A DNA stretch of 64,000 nt from Desulfosoma caldarium (GTDB lineage: Bacteria; Desulfobacterota; Syntrophobacteria; Syntrophobacterales; DSM-9756): the NCBI RefSeq assembly GCF_003751385.1, contig NZ_RJVA01000011.1:440412-504411 (forward strand), read 5' to 3'. This document shows positions 27,969 to 37,171 of the stretch, piece after piece; position 1 is the first letter of the stretch, and each line of letters begins with the position of its first letter. The notes under the pieces were generated by a model that saw nothing but the letters and a program-made list of their open reading frames with translations, was not told where the DNA came from and ran no database searches. The translations under genes were made by a program, and so were the position numbers.

Positions 27969-29036
27969 ATGAATTGGATCGATTCTCTGGCACGACGGGT
28001 GATGGACGGAGGGGAGGTGAGTGGTTCGGAAGCCCGGGCACTCATGGAGATCCAGGGATCGTCGGTGTACGATCTCTTGACGGTGGCCAACAAGATTGCA
28101 CGGAAGTTCAAGGGCTTTCAGGTGGAATTGTGCGGCATTGTGAACGCGAAGAGCGGTCGTTGCCCGGAAGACTGCGCCTTTTGTGCCCAGTCGATGCACC
28201 ATCGCACCGATGCTCCGGTCTACGGGCTCAGGCAGACCGACCACATTCTTGCCGCCTCCCGTAACGCGGCCGCTTTTGGGGCGGCGCGTTTTGGGATCGT
28301 GGCGGCCGGAACCGGTCTTGATGAAGGCCGTGAGTTGGATCGAATCTGCGAAGCGGTTCGCCAAATAGTTCATGAGGGTTATCTAAGTCCATGCGCCAGC
28401 CTTGGGATTGTGTCGGAATCGGTTCTTAACCAGCTCTGGAAGGCCGGCCTTAGGCGCTACCATCACAACCTGGAGACGGCCCGTAGCTTTTTTGGCAACA
28501 TTTGCACGACGCATGCTTATGAGGAGGATGTTCGGACCGTGCGCGTGGCCAAGAAGCTGGGTTTTTCGGTCTGTTGTGGAGGTATCTTTGGGATGGGCGA
28601 ATCGGAGGCGCAGCGAGTGGAGTTGGCTCTAACTTTGCGAGACTTGGCGGTGGATTCCGTACCCATCAACTTTCTTGTTCCGGTGCCCGGGACTCCCCTC
28701 GAATTCATGCCGCCTTTGTCCCCCTTGGAATGTCTCAAGATTATCGCCGTTTACCGGTTTGTTCTCCCACGGGCCACGATCAGGGTATGCGCTGGAAGGG
28801 AGCGAAACCTTGGTGACTTGGCCTCGTGGATTTTCTTTGCGGGAGCCAATGCCATGATGATGGGCCCGTATCTCACCACGGCCGGTCGCCGGCCCGACAT
28901 GGACGTGAAAATGGTCCGGGATTTGGGTTTTCACGTTGAGAGGTGTGATGATCCGCCAATTGGCCAGGGACCGGCCGATGCCTTGCCCCATTTCCAAACG
29001 TTTCAGCAGGCACCCGGCACCCAAGAAAACAACTGA
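27969..29036 (+). CDS. bioB: Biotin synthase BioB
   Basis: A 355-residue radical SAM enzyme that inserts sulfur into dethiobiotin. The iron-sulfur motif CPEDCAFCAQS is near residues 60-70. Further hallmarks are YHHNLETARSFF, GGIFGMGES, PINFLVPVPGTP and ATIRVCAGRE (the arginine coordinating the auxiliary [2Fe-2S]). The open frame begins at 27912, but ATG 27969 is chosen for its AAGGAG site. No other bio genes are nearby, so this is a stand-alone BirA-controlled gene. Confidence 0.95.
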   Translation: MNWIDSLARRVMDGGEVSGSEARALMEIQGSSVYDLLTVANKIARKFKGFQVELCGIVNAKSGRCPEDCAFCAQSMHHRTDAPVYGLRQTDHILAASRNAAAFGAARFGIVAAGTGLDEGRELDRICEAVRQIVHEGYLSPCASLGIVSESVLNQLWKAGLRRYHHNLETARSFFGNICTTHAYEEDVRTVRVAKKLGFSVCCGGIFGMGESEAQRVELALTLRDLAVDSVPINFLVPVPGTPLEFMPPLSPLECLKIIAVYRFVLPRATIRVCAGRERNLGDLASWIFFAGANAMMMGPYLTTAGRRPDMDVKMVRDLGFHVERCDDPPIGQGPADALPHFQTFQQAPGTQENN

Positions 29037-29046
29037 TGCAACAGGC

Positions 29047-29941
29047 CTATGAGGCCGCTCGCGCGCTAGAGCGGTTTGCTGCGTGAAAGGCCGGGTAGGC
29101 TTGCGCTTCTTCTTTACCCATGGTTTTTTCGAGCAGCTTCGGGTCTGCCAGGGTGAGGTCCACCAAGATCAGAGTGTCCAGAGCGTTGGAAAAAGCGGGA
29201 TCCACGTTGAAGCCCAAAACCGTGCCGCCCACTTTGATGTTGTGTCGAAGCAATACATGCAAGGATCGTTTCTGATTTTCCAGATCGGCCACTCAATCTG
29301 AAAATAGGTTCACGTCCCTCAATCCACGGCAGAGAAGCCTCGTGTTCCAGGGCGCGGAAAGCTTGAAGCGCGGGGGGGCGCGGGCGAACCCAGCGCCCCA
29401 GTTTTCCGGAAAAGCAATGGTTTTCGAGCACAGAAAGAATCAGGTGCCGAGACAGGACATGGTAATCGTAGCTGATGCTCACGGGGCCGATGAGGGGCGT
29501 ATAGATGCGTCGGCGAGCCACATAACGGCCAGTCCCCCTCCACAAGAGCCACAGAGGCGCGTAAGCCTTTTGGTATTCCGGGCGCACGAAGGACCGGCCA
29601 AGCTCGAGGCTTGTCTGCAAAAGGGGTCGAATGCCCGGTCCGTATTGAAAGAGCGTATGGGTGTAAAGGCCGGAAAGGCCGAAACTGTTCAGGATGAGAT
29701 CGACTCTTCCGATGCCGTAGGCCCCCACCAACTCCCCTGCCTCTTCATGCCAGAGGAAGATGTGTTCGTAGTATCGATCGAAGCGGTCCAAATCGACGGA
29801 TTGACCGGTTCCTTCTCCGGCATCCCGAAAGGCAATTTCCCGCAGCCGCCCAATTTCCGTCAACACGTGAGGAATTCGCTCGGCGAATGCACAGTAGACT
29901 CGGTACGGGCCGGCTTGAACCAGGCAGTCCGTATCGGGCAG
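29047..29941 (-). pseudogene. GNAT-type (OlsB/hemolysin-like) acyltransferase half, broken by a stop and a frameshift
   Basis: The minus-strand frame reads on directly after the PlsC-like gene's TAA: LPDTDCLVQAGPYRVYCAF, then VLTEIGRLREIAFRDAGEG, LELGRSFVRPEYQKAY and FGPVSISYDYHV-like GPVSISYDYHVLSRH, all typical of the GNAT acyltransferase half of a bifunctional lysophospholipid/ornithine-lipid-type acyltransferase. At about 29293-29297 one extra base shifts the frame; the remainder (MADLENQKRSLHVLLRHNI..., GFNVDPAFSNALD, VDLTLADPKLLEKTMG) continues to 29047. The only canonical start in the first part is GTG 29866, inside the domain. It is most likely non-functional, unless the two lesions are assembly errors. 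Confidence 0.8.
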
Positions 29942-30883
29942 TTATCGCACATCGTGAACAAGCCGTTCCTTCGGCAAAGGAGGGGCCACCGGAGATTTTC
30001 GACGCAAAGGCGTCAAAGGGGCTCCTTGAGTGCTGATAAGGTCTCGGGCCCGAAGAAACTTATTGGATTCCGCGCTCAGTCCCAGTGCATACGTTCGAGC
30101 CCGAAGGTAGTCGGCGGCATGGCGCGCTTCTTCCATGGAGGCAGGATTCCGAAACGCGACAGGGTTTCCCACGGTGACGCACACCGTGGCCCCGGTTTTG
30201 TTCAGCAATTCCCTGGGCAGTAAAAGGGTGCGAAGGCTTGGGTGGACAAGTCCCATAAATTGAAACAGCAAGCTGTTTCGACCTTTAAAACAGACCGGTA
30301 CCACAGGGCATTGAATTCGAAGAGCCAAGCGGGCCACGGTCCGATTCCATGGAGGATCCATAATGCGCCTTCGCTGCACGTGGACGTGGGAGACGGTCCC
30401 GGCAGGAAAAACCACCAAGGCACCTACAGATTCCAGCCACTTTAGGCATTGGCGAAGGGGACGCACGTTTCTTTTGGCGGCACCTGTGTGTGCAAAGGGA
30501 TCGACCCCGATCAGCATTGGCCTGACTTCCGCTATCCTTTCCAAAAGCCCATTGGTCATGATTTTGAAGTCGGGGCGAATGCCGAGCAAAATCCGAGCTA
30601 AAAGAATCCCTTCCAGCCCTCCAAAGGGATGGTTGGTCACCACAATCACCGGTCCTTGACCAGGAAAGGCGACCGTCGTTCCGCGAAGACGCACTCGAAC
30701 TCGAAGGGCTCGAAGGGCGCCGTCCAAAAAGCTTTCTAGATTTACGGTATCCTCCACGGACCGATAAACTTTCTCCAGTCGATCCAATGCGGCGATTTTT
30801 TCAAGCAACTTGAGCAACATGGGGTGCTGTCCTGCGGGAGTTGCGTCGCCTGACACGAAAAGAGATGGCTCATGCTTCTTCAT
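29942..30883 (-). CDS. PlsC-like lysophospholipid acyltransferase (N-terminal half of a former bifunctional enzyme)
   Basis: A 313-residue protein with VTNHPFGGLEG (acyltransferase histidine), GVDPFAHTGAAKRNVRPLR, VVFPAGTVSHV and GLVHPSLRTLLLPRELLNK. This is the N-terminal domain of PlsC-GNAT bifunctional acyltransferases of the OlsF kind. It ends at TAA 29942-29944, and the same frame continues as the GNAT domain, so the stop appears to be a nonsense mutation splitting one gene. ATG 30883 lies 26 nt after the upstream glycosyltransferase stop. Whether the truncated protein is active is unknown. Confidence 0.82.
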   Translation of the reverse strand: MKKHEPSLFVSGDATPAGQHPMLLKLLEKIAALDRLEKVYRSVEDTVNLESFLDGALRALRVRVRLRGTTVAFPGQGPVIVVTNHPFGGLEGILLARILLGIRPDFKIMTNGLLERIAEVRPMLIGVDPFAHTGAAKRNVRPLRQCLKWLESVGALVVFPAGTVSHVHVQRRRIMDPPWNRTVARLALRIQCPVVPVCFKGRNSLLFQFMGLVHPSLRTLLLPRELLNKTGATVCVTVGNPVAFRNPASMEEARHAADYLRARTYALGLSAESNKFLRARDLISTQGAPLTPLRRKSPVAPPLPKERLVHDVR

Positions 30884-30908
30884 GGCAGATCTTTTCTTCG
30901 TGACTCCA

Positions 30909-32333
30909 TTAGACGGCTTCGCGCAGGGCATCGCCTTTTCCCCCGTGAAAGTCGGCCTCGTACATTTGCCGCATGGTCAAGAAGGCTTTTTGAAAGGACC
31001 GTTTCTCCACGAAGGCGCGGGCTTTTCTCCCCATTTCACGGCGCTTTTCAGGGCGGCTGCTCATCCACACCAGGACTTGCAGCAGGCTTTCTTCCACGCT
31101 ACCGCGAAAGATGAGGCCCGTTTCACCTTCCATCACATTTTCCTGCGGTCCGCCCTGATCGCTTAGCACCACGGGAAGGCCCGAAGCCTGGGCTTCCAAG
31201 ACCACGTTGCCAAACGTGTCCGTGGTACTGGGAAAAACAAAAAAGTCGCAGGACGCATAGGCTTCGGCCAGCTCCTTACCGGAAAGGTAGCCGGTGAAGA
31301 CCGCGGGCGTTCCTTCCAGGGTGCGTTCCATCTCCTCTCGATAAGGACCGTCGTCCACCACCACCAGGGCCGTGTCAGGATGCGTCTTTGGAAGCCTTTT
31401 GTAGGCCTGGCAGAGCAGATCCAAATCTTTTTCCTTGGAAATGCGGCCGACGTAGAGAGCCGCCGTCTTGCCGTTTAAGCCATGCGGGAGCCGAAAGCGC
31501 TCCGATGCGAGTCCTGGATGGAAAAATTCCGTGTCAACACCACGAGGATAGGTTCGAATCTTTTCCCTTGAAACGCCATGATCGATGAGTTCTTGGCCGG
31601 TGGCGGCGGACGGCACGTAGATTTGATCCATTTGATTGTAATACCAAATGATGTAACGCCAGGTGGCCGCTTCCAAGCCTTCGTCGCCCGTCAAGCGCTT
31701 CACGTATTGAGGAAAGGCGGTGTGGTATGTCGCTGCGATGGGCAGCGAAAGAATGCGGGCGGTCGCCAAAGCGGCGAGCCCCATGGGGCCGGGCGTTGCA
31801 GAATGAATCTGCGTGAAGCTTTGTTCGTAGCAAGTGGCCAGGATCTGCAAGAAAGGTGGAAGACTTAGGGACAGTTCCGGATATTCGGGCAGCTGATATC
31901 GCCCCACAGGCCTGAAGTTGATCACGCCATCGGGCAACCCGTCGTCCGATTCTTCCGATGTGAAAAGCGTCAATTGATGCCCCAGGTCTCGGGCTGTTTG
32001 AAGCTGCTGAAGAAGCGTTTTTGCCACCCCGTTCACGTCCCGAACCGTGTCCAAAAAGTGGGCGACGGAAAATATCCCTTCGCGCGTCTCCCCATGCATG
32101 GAAAGGTTATGACGTCGGGCAATCTCCTTTGCCAAAGCTTTATCTTTAGTGAAGTGGGAGTAGGCCACAAAATAAGGGGCCAAAAGGCCGTAAAGGGCTG
32201 CGGCCGACCCGAGACTGCCAAAGGTGTCGAACAGGTTGCCGCTGCGAAGAGACCGAGCCGCTCGATCCACTAGGTGGACGAGAAGGGAGTCGGCCACCTG
32301 GCCCACGAACCGATACCAGATCTTTTCGGCCAT
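30909..32333 (-). CDS. GT4 glycosyltransferase, probably the surviving C-terminal part of a PHP-glycosyltransferase fusion
   Basis: A 474-residue open frame. The GT4 domain begins near residue 85 (SVAHFLDTVRDVNGVAKTL), followed by HSATPGPMGLAAL, ALYVGRISKEKDLDLL and FVFPSTTDTFGNVVLEAQASG (split as a family motif), the donor-binding EX7E-type region. The N-terminal 80 residues match the linker that joins an upstream PHP domain to the GT domain in related fusion proteins, and remnants of that PHP domain lie directly upstream in several frames (32334-33243). So this open frame is likely a fragment whose translation start (ATG 32333) may not be genuine. Confidence 0.75.
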   Translation of the reverse strand: MAEKIWYRFVGQVADSLLVHLVDRAARSLRSGNLFDTFGSLGSAAALYGLLAPYFVAYSHFTKDKALAKEIARRHNLSMHGETREGIFSVAHFLDTVRDVNGVAKTLLQQLQTARDLGHQLTLFTSEESDDGLPDGVINFRPVGRYQLPEYPELSLSLPPFLQILATCYEQSFTQIHSATPGPMGLAALATARILSLPIAATYHTAFPQYVKRLTGDEGLEAATWRYIIWYYNQMDQIYVPSAATGQELIDHGVSREKIRTYPRGVDTEFFHPGLASERFRLPHGLNGKTAALYVGRISKEKDLDLLCQAYKRLPKTHPDTALVVVDDGPYREEMERTLEGTPAVFTGYLSGKELAEAYASCDFFVFPSTTDTFGNVVLEAQASGLPVVLSDQGGPQENVMEGETGLIFRGSVEESLLQVLVWMSSRPEKRREMGRKARAFVEKRSFQKAFLTMRQMYEADFHGGKGDALREAV

Positions 32334-33243
32334 GGACACGGGCGTATTGAGGGCTGTATTGACGACGGTCGTAAAGCGAGGATCCTTTAAAATCAGGCAC
32401 CGGGAAGTTTACCAAAATGCCTTGACGGGAGGAAGTTCGTCGTCCAGCGTCGATCGACTCCAACGGCTGCGTGCCGCTCGCGCCATGTCGTATACGCGTG
32501 CCGACCACGAGGCCGATCTTTCTTTCCCGTTCACATTCAAAGTCTTTTCCAGGAACCTCAAAAGGACATCTTTGCGACTGTGTCGGTCCAGGCGAAACCT
32601 TTCGCGATAATGGCGATGTTGAGAGAGCTATGGTCGTCAGAACCGGATATCAGAACCTTTTTGGCGGAGTTCGTGCCGACCGGGTGGATGTTGTGTGTTT
32701 CAGCGAGGCGAAGAAGACAGGCGTGATCCACACGGTTGAGAACAGCTTTTAGGACATGGTTTTACAGGCTGTTTCGGGCCCCGTTCCATTCAAAGATTTT
32801 GAACAGCAGCAGCATCTTTTCGAAGTGCTCCACCGTGAGTTTGTCGTTGAGGCTGTAAAGGGGATGAGCCACGGCGTGAAGAATTCTTTGCTCATTCAGG
32901 TAGAGGACCAATGCATAGATGTTTTCCCTCAGCTTCTGAATATCTGTGTGCTGCTCTTCCGAGATGTCGTAAGCCAACACATGCACCTTGCAGCCGTCTT
33001 CGGGAAAATAGGTCGTGATTTCTTCACTGATAAAGACGTCGGGCAGGTGGGCGATTTCCAGCGCACCCTGAATCGTGTTGTGGTCCGTGACGGTGACCAG
33101 ATCCATGCCCTGAGCCTTGGCAATGCGGTGCACCTCTGCCGGGTTGGTGAAGCTTTAGAGGCAGCCGATCCTTTGCAGAATCCATTGGGACATTGGGACG
33201 GCCGGGTGGAAAATCGAGAATGCACATGCAGGTCCGCTTTCAT
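32334..33243 (-). pseudogene. Broken PHP-domain half of the PHP-glycosyltransferase gene
   Basis: It starts MKADLHVHSRFSTRPSQ at 33243 with a GAGGAAG site. A tandem duplication TCCCAATG x2 (33183-33198) then shifts the frame; removing one copy restores WILQRIGC as expected for the family. An in-frame TAA follows, then an open part (VHRIAKAQGMDLVTVTDHNT, EEITTYFPEDGCKVHVLAYD, HAVAHPLYSLNDKLTVEHFE). Another TAA is at 32762, then SGSDDHSSLNIA near 32640, a further frameshift, and VLLRFLEKTLNV before the GT open frame. The multiple independent lesions mean this is genuine decay, not one sequencing error. Confidence 0.88.
33183..33198. repeat. 8-bp tandem duplication that breaks the PHP domain
   Basis: CATTGGGA occurs twice head to tail on the plus strand (33183-33190, 33191-33198). 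Deleting one copy puts the PHP domain back in frame across the junction (RPSQ then WILQRIGC). Confidence 0.9.
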
Positions 33244-33567
33244 AGGTCTTCCTCGCTTGTCAAAGTTGTCAATTCATGCCGATTGTGACACGGACATATT
33301 GTGGTTCTGTCTCGGTGCCGTGACGATGGGGTGAAAAAGAAGCGAAGAATGGACCCGTTTGCATGAAAAGGCGCGCGGGGAAAGCTAGCCACCGTGGCGA
33401 GGGGGAGGCGCGAAGCGCGATGGGACGGCTTTTTGATGGACCGGCTGTTCCCCCAAAAAAAACGGAACCGAGCACTAAGGGTGGAATGAAAACAGAATGG
33501 GTTCGATGAGAGGCCTTACCGTACCCATGGGGTCAAGATGACACGACGGCCGCACTTCATAAAACTT
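33244..33567. other. Intergenic gap upstream of the PHP pseudogene
   Basis: 324 bp between the former start of the PHP-glycosyltransferase gene and the stop of the exchanger gene. It should hold the old promoter. No gene, clear terminator or repeat was recognised. Confidence 0.5.
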
Positions 33568-34554
33568 TTAACCTCTCGAGTTCAGAAGGAACCCCACATA
33601 GACGAAATACCCCAGGGCCAGGGCGCCGCCTTCCAAGCGATTGACGCGGCCTTGACGGCCGCTCCACGATCGGCACACGGGCCACAGTGCCAACGTGGCC
33701 AGAAGCATCACCGGAAAATCACGGTGAAAGGCTTCGGAGGAAACCGTCAGGGGCCGCACCATGGCGGGGATGCCAAGGATACCCAAGGTATTGAAAAGAT
33801 TGGATCCCACCACGTTGCCCACAGCGATGTCATCTTGTTTCTTGATGGTCCCGACCACCGACGTGGCCAGTTCAGGAAGGCTCGTGCCGAAGGCCACCAG
33901 AGTGAGCCCGATGACCAGTTCGCTCACGCCAAATCCTCTGGCCAAGGCCACGCCGCCCCAGACCAAAAAACGGCTGCCTGCCGTGAGGGTCACGAACCCC
34001 GCGACAAGAGAGAACAGCGATCTGCCCAGAGGCGGGGTTTGCTCAAGAAGGGTTTTCTCTGCGGCGGCTTGTTGAAGAAGCACATCGGGCGCCGCGTGCT
34101 TGGCTTCGGCGATCTCTTTAGCCACAAACAAGACCAGACCCGCCGTCAACAGAAAGCCCTCAAAGCGGCTGAAGATGCCGTTTCGAGCCATGAGCCAGGC
34201 AATGACGGAGACGCCGATCAAGAGGGGATATTCTCGACGGACGATGGAACCGTGGACCATGAGGGGGCGAAAAAGGGAAGCAACCCCGAGAATGAGGCCG
34301 ATATTGGCAATGTTGCTTCCCAGCACGTTCCCGACGGCCACATCGGGGTATCCCATCACGGTGGCGGTGAGGCTCACCAACAGTTCCGGTAGGGATGTGC
34401 CAAGAGAAACCACGGTGAGGCCAATGATGATCGGGGAGACACCGAGTCGACGGGCCAGGGCTGCCGCTCCGTCTACGAAGCGGTCGGCGCCCCACACCAA
34501 AGCCACAATACCCCCAAGGACGGCCATCACGTGCACGAGCATGAAAGATTCCAT
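33568..34554 (-). CDS. CaCA-family Ca2+/Na+ (H+) exchanger, YrbG-like
   Basis: A 328-residue membrane protein with about ten hydrophobic segments and the two alpha-repeat signatures of the family, SLGTSLPELLVSLTA near residue 53 and AFGTSLPELATSVVG near residue 220, each with a following GNVLGSNIANIGL or GNVVGSNLFNTLG. These carry the ion-binding Glu and Ser/Asn residues of cation/Ca2+ antiporters in the inner membrane. The MlaA-like gene lies 16 nt upstream on the same strand. Confidence 0.93.
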   Translation of the reverse strand: MESFMLVHVMAVLGGIVALVWGADRFVDGAAALARRLGVSPIIIGLTVVSLGTSLPELLVSLTATVMGYPDVAVGNVLGSNIANIGLILGVASLFRPLMVHGSIVRREYPLLIGVSVIAWLMARNGIFSRFEGFLLTAGLVLFVAKEIAEAKHAAPDVLLQQAAAEKTLLEQTPPLGRSLFSLVAGFVTLTAGSRFLVWGGVALARGFGVSELVIGLTLVAFGTSLPELATSVVGTIKKQDDIAVGNVVGSNLFNTLGILGIPAMVRPLTVSSEAFHRDFPVMLLATLALWPVCRSWSGRQGRVNRLEGGALALGYFVYVGFLLNSRG

Positions 34555-34570
34555 CTCCGGTCTTGGACCA

Positions 34571-35365
34571 TTACTTTTTTACCTGTCTGTGGCGGTAATT
34601 GACGTAAGCGTCCCTCATGGACACGTAGGGATCCACAGCGGACGCTTTGAAGTCTTCGTATTCCCCCAGGGTCAGCGACGCGCGGTTCACCTGTTGCACC
34701 CCCTTGGCCACCCCGTGTTGCTCCCATGACAAGTAACTCAAGGGATCCAGAAAGTAGTCACCGACCAATCCCACGGTGTCTCTCAAGGTGGATGGTCCCA
34801 GGACCGGCCACATGAAAAAGATACCATTGCCCAGGCCGTAGCGGCCAAGGGTCTGGCCGAAATCCTCATCATAGGGCTTGAGGCCGAATTCCTGTTGGGC
34901 GGGATCGAACAGCCCCCCGACCCCCAAGGTGGTATTGAGGGCAAAACGCGCCAATTCGATGCCGCTTCGCTGAAACTTTAACTGAAGCGCGTTGTTGGCG
35001 ATGCGAACAGGAGCCATGAGGTTGTCAAAGGCATTGCGAACACACAGGCGCACTCCCGTGGGCACAAAGGTCTTGTACACGGTGGCCAGCGGCTTGAGCA
35101 CCCAGAAATAGAGCTTGTCATTGAAGTGAAAAAAAAAGCGGTTCAGGGGCCGCAATGGATCTGCTACGGTCAATTGTTCTTCGGCAAATGGATCGTCCAT
35201 GTAAAACTCGTTTTCCTCAACCTCGGAGGCGGCCCACGCCGCCGGCGTCCCCCAAACGGTTGTCGTCCACGGGAATGAAATCCTTATGCTACTTCCCACC
35301 GTACTGAGAAAAGTCAGCATGCCCAGCAACATGCCGAGCCGCACCCATCTTCCTTTGCATTTCAT
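34571..35365 (-). CDS. MlaA (VacJ)-family protein
   Basis: A 264-residue protein with the VacJ core: DPLRPLNRFFFHFNDKLYF, VRNAFDNLMAPVRIANNALQ, ELARFALNTTLGVGGLFDPA, QTLGRYGLGNGIFFMWPVLGPS and DPLSYLSW. MlaA sits in the outer membrane and takes surface-exposed phospholipids out for retrograde transport. The N-terminus has a hydrophobic signal segment ending near AAWAAS, but no lipobox cysteine: the only nearby Cys is residue 3. It may be a soluble or differently anchored form. It is upstream of the exchanger gene; other mla genes are absent. Confidence 0.9.
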   Translation of the reverse strand: MKCKGRWVRLGMLLGMLTFLSTVGSSIRISFPWTTTVWGTPAAWAASEVEENEFYMDDPFAEEQLTVADPLRPLNRFFFHFNDKLYFWVLKPLATVYKTFVPTGVRLCVRNAFDNLMAPVRIANNALQLKFQRSGIELARFALNTTLGVGGLFDPAQQEFGLKPYDEDFGQTLGRYGLGNGIFFMWPVLGPSTLRDTVGLVGDYFLDPLSYLSWEQHGVAKGVQQVNRASLTLGEYEDFKASAVDPYVSMRDAYVNYRHRQVKK

Positions 35366-35536
35366 GGTGTCCTCCTTCGCCCCATAAGAAGTTCATCGTC
35401 CGCCATTAAAGTCGTCCTCGGCGAGTCTTGTCAACGACTAAGGGTGCTTTTGCAATGGGCGGCCTTTATGTTATGTGACAACAACAACGCGCGGGCTTTT
35501 GGGCTCGACACGATGGATTTCCCGGAGGACGGGTGA

Positions 35537-37117
35537 ATGGATGAGAGGATCTTTACCGACGCGGATCTGAAACAAATGCAGGAGTTGGGGATCTCCTTGT
35601 GGGAAGTGGAACGGCAATTGGCCCTTTTTGAAAGGAGAAAGATTACCCTTGAGCTCCACCGGCCGTGCACTGTAGGGGATGGCATCTTCAGGGTGGATGC
35701 CCATATGGTCGAGATGTGTGAAGATGCCTACAAGAAAGGTCTTCAAAGAGGGCGTTTCATAAAATTCGTGCCGGCGTCCGGAGCGGCCACGCGCATGTTT
35801 CAGGATCTTTACGCCGTGCTGGGCCGGAATCCGGTTCCCGATCTGCCGAGCCTCGAAGAACAGGCGGGCTCCGGGGATGCCTCGGCGCAAAGGGTGCGGA
35901 CCTTTTTCGCCCATGTGCGCCGCTTTCCTTTTGTCGACGCCTGGCGGGACGCCATGGCGCAATTGGGAGCCGATCTGGACGCGGACCTTCAGGCCGGAAG
36001 AATCGACAGAGCCCTTCGGGTTTTACTGACTCCGCAAGGGCTGGATTTGGGGCGCCTTCCCAAGGCGCTCATTCCCTTTCACCGCTACGACGACGGGCCG
36101 CGCACAGCCCTGGAAGAACACCTCGCGGAAGCCGCAGGGTACGTGCGCATGCCCAACGGCCTGTGTCCCCTTCACTTCACCGTGAGTCCCGAACACGAAG
36201 AGCGCTTCCTGCAACACATCGCGGAGGTGCGACCTCGTCACGAAGCCCTGTGGGATTGTTCCTTTCAGATCACTTTGTCCCAACAAAGTTCCGCTACAGA
36301 CACCATCGCCGTCGATGAAAACAACCGGCCGTTTCGAGACGCTTCAGGCCGACTGTTGTTTCGGCCCGCAGGCCACGGTGCTTTACTTCAGAACCTGAAC
36401 CGGCTCCAAGGTGACCTCATTTTTATCAAGAACATCGACAACGTGGTGCCCGATGCGCTCAAGGACGAAACATGGCGATGGAAAAGGATTTTGGGCGGAT
36501 TCCTCATTATCATTCAGGAACGCATTCATCGGCATATCAAGGCGCTGCGCCACAAGTTGTCGTCGGAAACGGTGGATCAGGCGCGGCGCTTTATTCAGAC
36601 AACCTTTTGGGGAGGCACCTGTGCCATCGGAGGGGCTTTAGTGGCGCAAAGGGATCTGCTCCTGCATGTGCTCGACCGGCCCATTCGCGTCTGCGGTATG
36701 GTGCGCAATGTGGGAGAACCCGGTGGAGGGCCTTTCTGGGTCTGGGATCGGGAAGGGCGCCTCACCTGCCAGATCGTGGAAAAGGCGCAAGTGGACATGA
36801 GTGACCCAAAGCAGCGGGCGGTGTGGGAACGCGCGACCCACTTCAACCCGGTGGATTTGGTGTGCGCCGTGCGCGATGCGGACGGCAATCCCTACGACCT
36901 CATGCGCTATCGAGACCCGGATGCCGTCATCATCACCACAAAATCCCAAAACGGCCGTCCCCTCAAGGCCCTGGAATTACCCGGGCTATGGAACGGGTCC
37001 ATGGCCATGTGGAACACAATTTTTGTGGAAGTGCCCTCTAAGACTTTCAATCCCGTTAAAACCGTTCTGGACCTGTTGCGGCCGGAACATCAACCCAAGG
37101 AGGCTACCGGGGAATGA
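35537..37117 (+). CDS. DUF4301 family protein
   Basis: A 526-residue protein opening MDERIFTDADLKQMQELGI, with KFVPASGAATRMF near residue 75, ALIPFHRYDDGPRTALEEH, HFTVSPEHEERF, GHGALLQNLNRLQGDLIFIKNIDNV (split) and KSQNGRPLKALELPGLWNGSMA near the end. The last blocks resemble a nucleotidyl-sugar transferase-type fold (GHGAL and KNIDN), but biochemical function is not established for the family. It precedes the NifA-like gene by 54 nt. Confidence 0.85.
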   Translation: MDERIFTDADLKQMQELGISLWEVERQLALFERRKITLELHRPCTVGDGIFRVDAHMVEMCEDAYKKGLQRGRFIKFVPASGAATRMFQDLYAVLGRNPVPDLPSLEEQAGSGDASAQRVRTFFAHVRRFPFVDAWRDAMAQLGADLDADLQAGRIDRALRVLLTPQGLDLGRLPKALIPFHRYDDGPRTALEEHLAEAAGYVRMPNGLCPLHFTVSPEHEERFLQHIAEVRPRHEALWDCSFQITLSQQSSATDTIAVDENNRPFRDASGRLLFRPAGHGALLQNLNRLQGDLIFIKNIDNVVPDALKDETWRWKRILGGFLIIIQERIHRHIKALRHKLSSETVDQARRFIQTTFWGGTCAIGGALVAQRDLLLHVLDRPIRVCGMVRNVGEPGGGPFWVWDREGRLTCQIVEKAQVDMSDPKQRAVWERATHFNPVDLVCAVRDADGNPYDLMRYRDPDAVIITTKSQNGRPLKALELPGLWNGSMAMWNTIFVEVPSKTFNPVKTVLDLLRPEHQPKEATGE

Positions 37118-37171
37118 GCCAATGGCGGCATCCTTGGCTTCAAAGCTTCTTAAGACGCATGACGTGCAGGC

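Noticed and set aside
29942-29944. Recoding (selenocysteine or readthrough) of the stop between the PlsC and GNAT domains
   Set aside because: The codon is TAA, not TGA, no SECIS-like hairpin was seen, and a second lesion (frameshift) lies downstream, so decay is simpler.
31551-31560. GGTTCGAATC resembling a tRNA T-arm
   Set aside because: It lies inside a coding frame (GT4 glycosyltransferase) with no cloverleaf around it.
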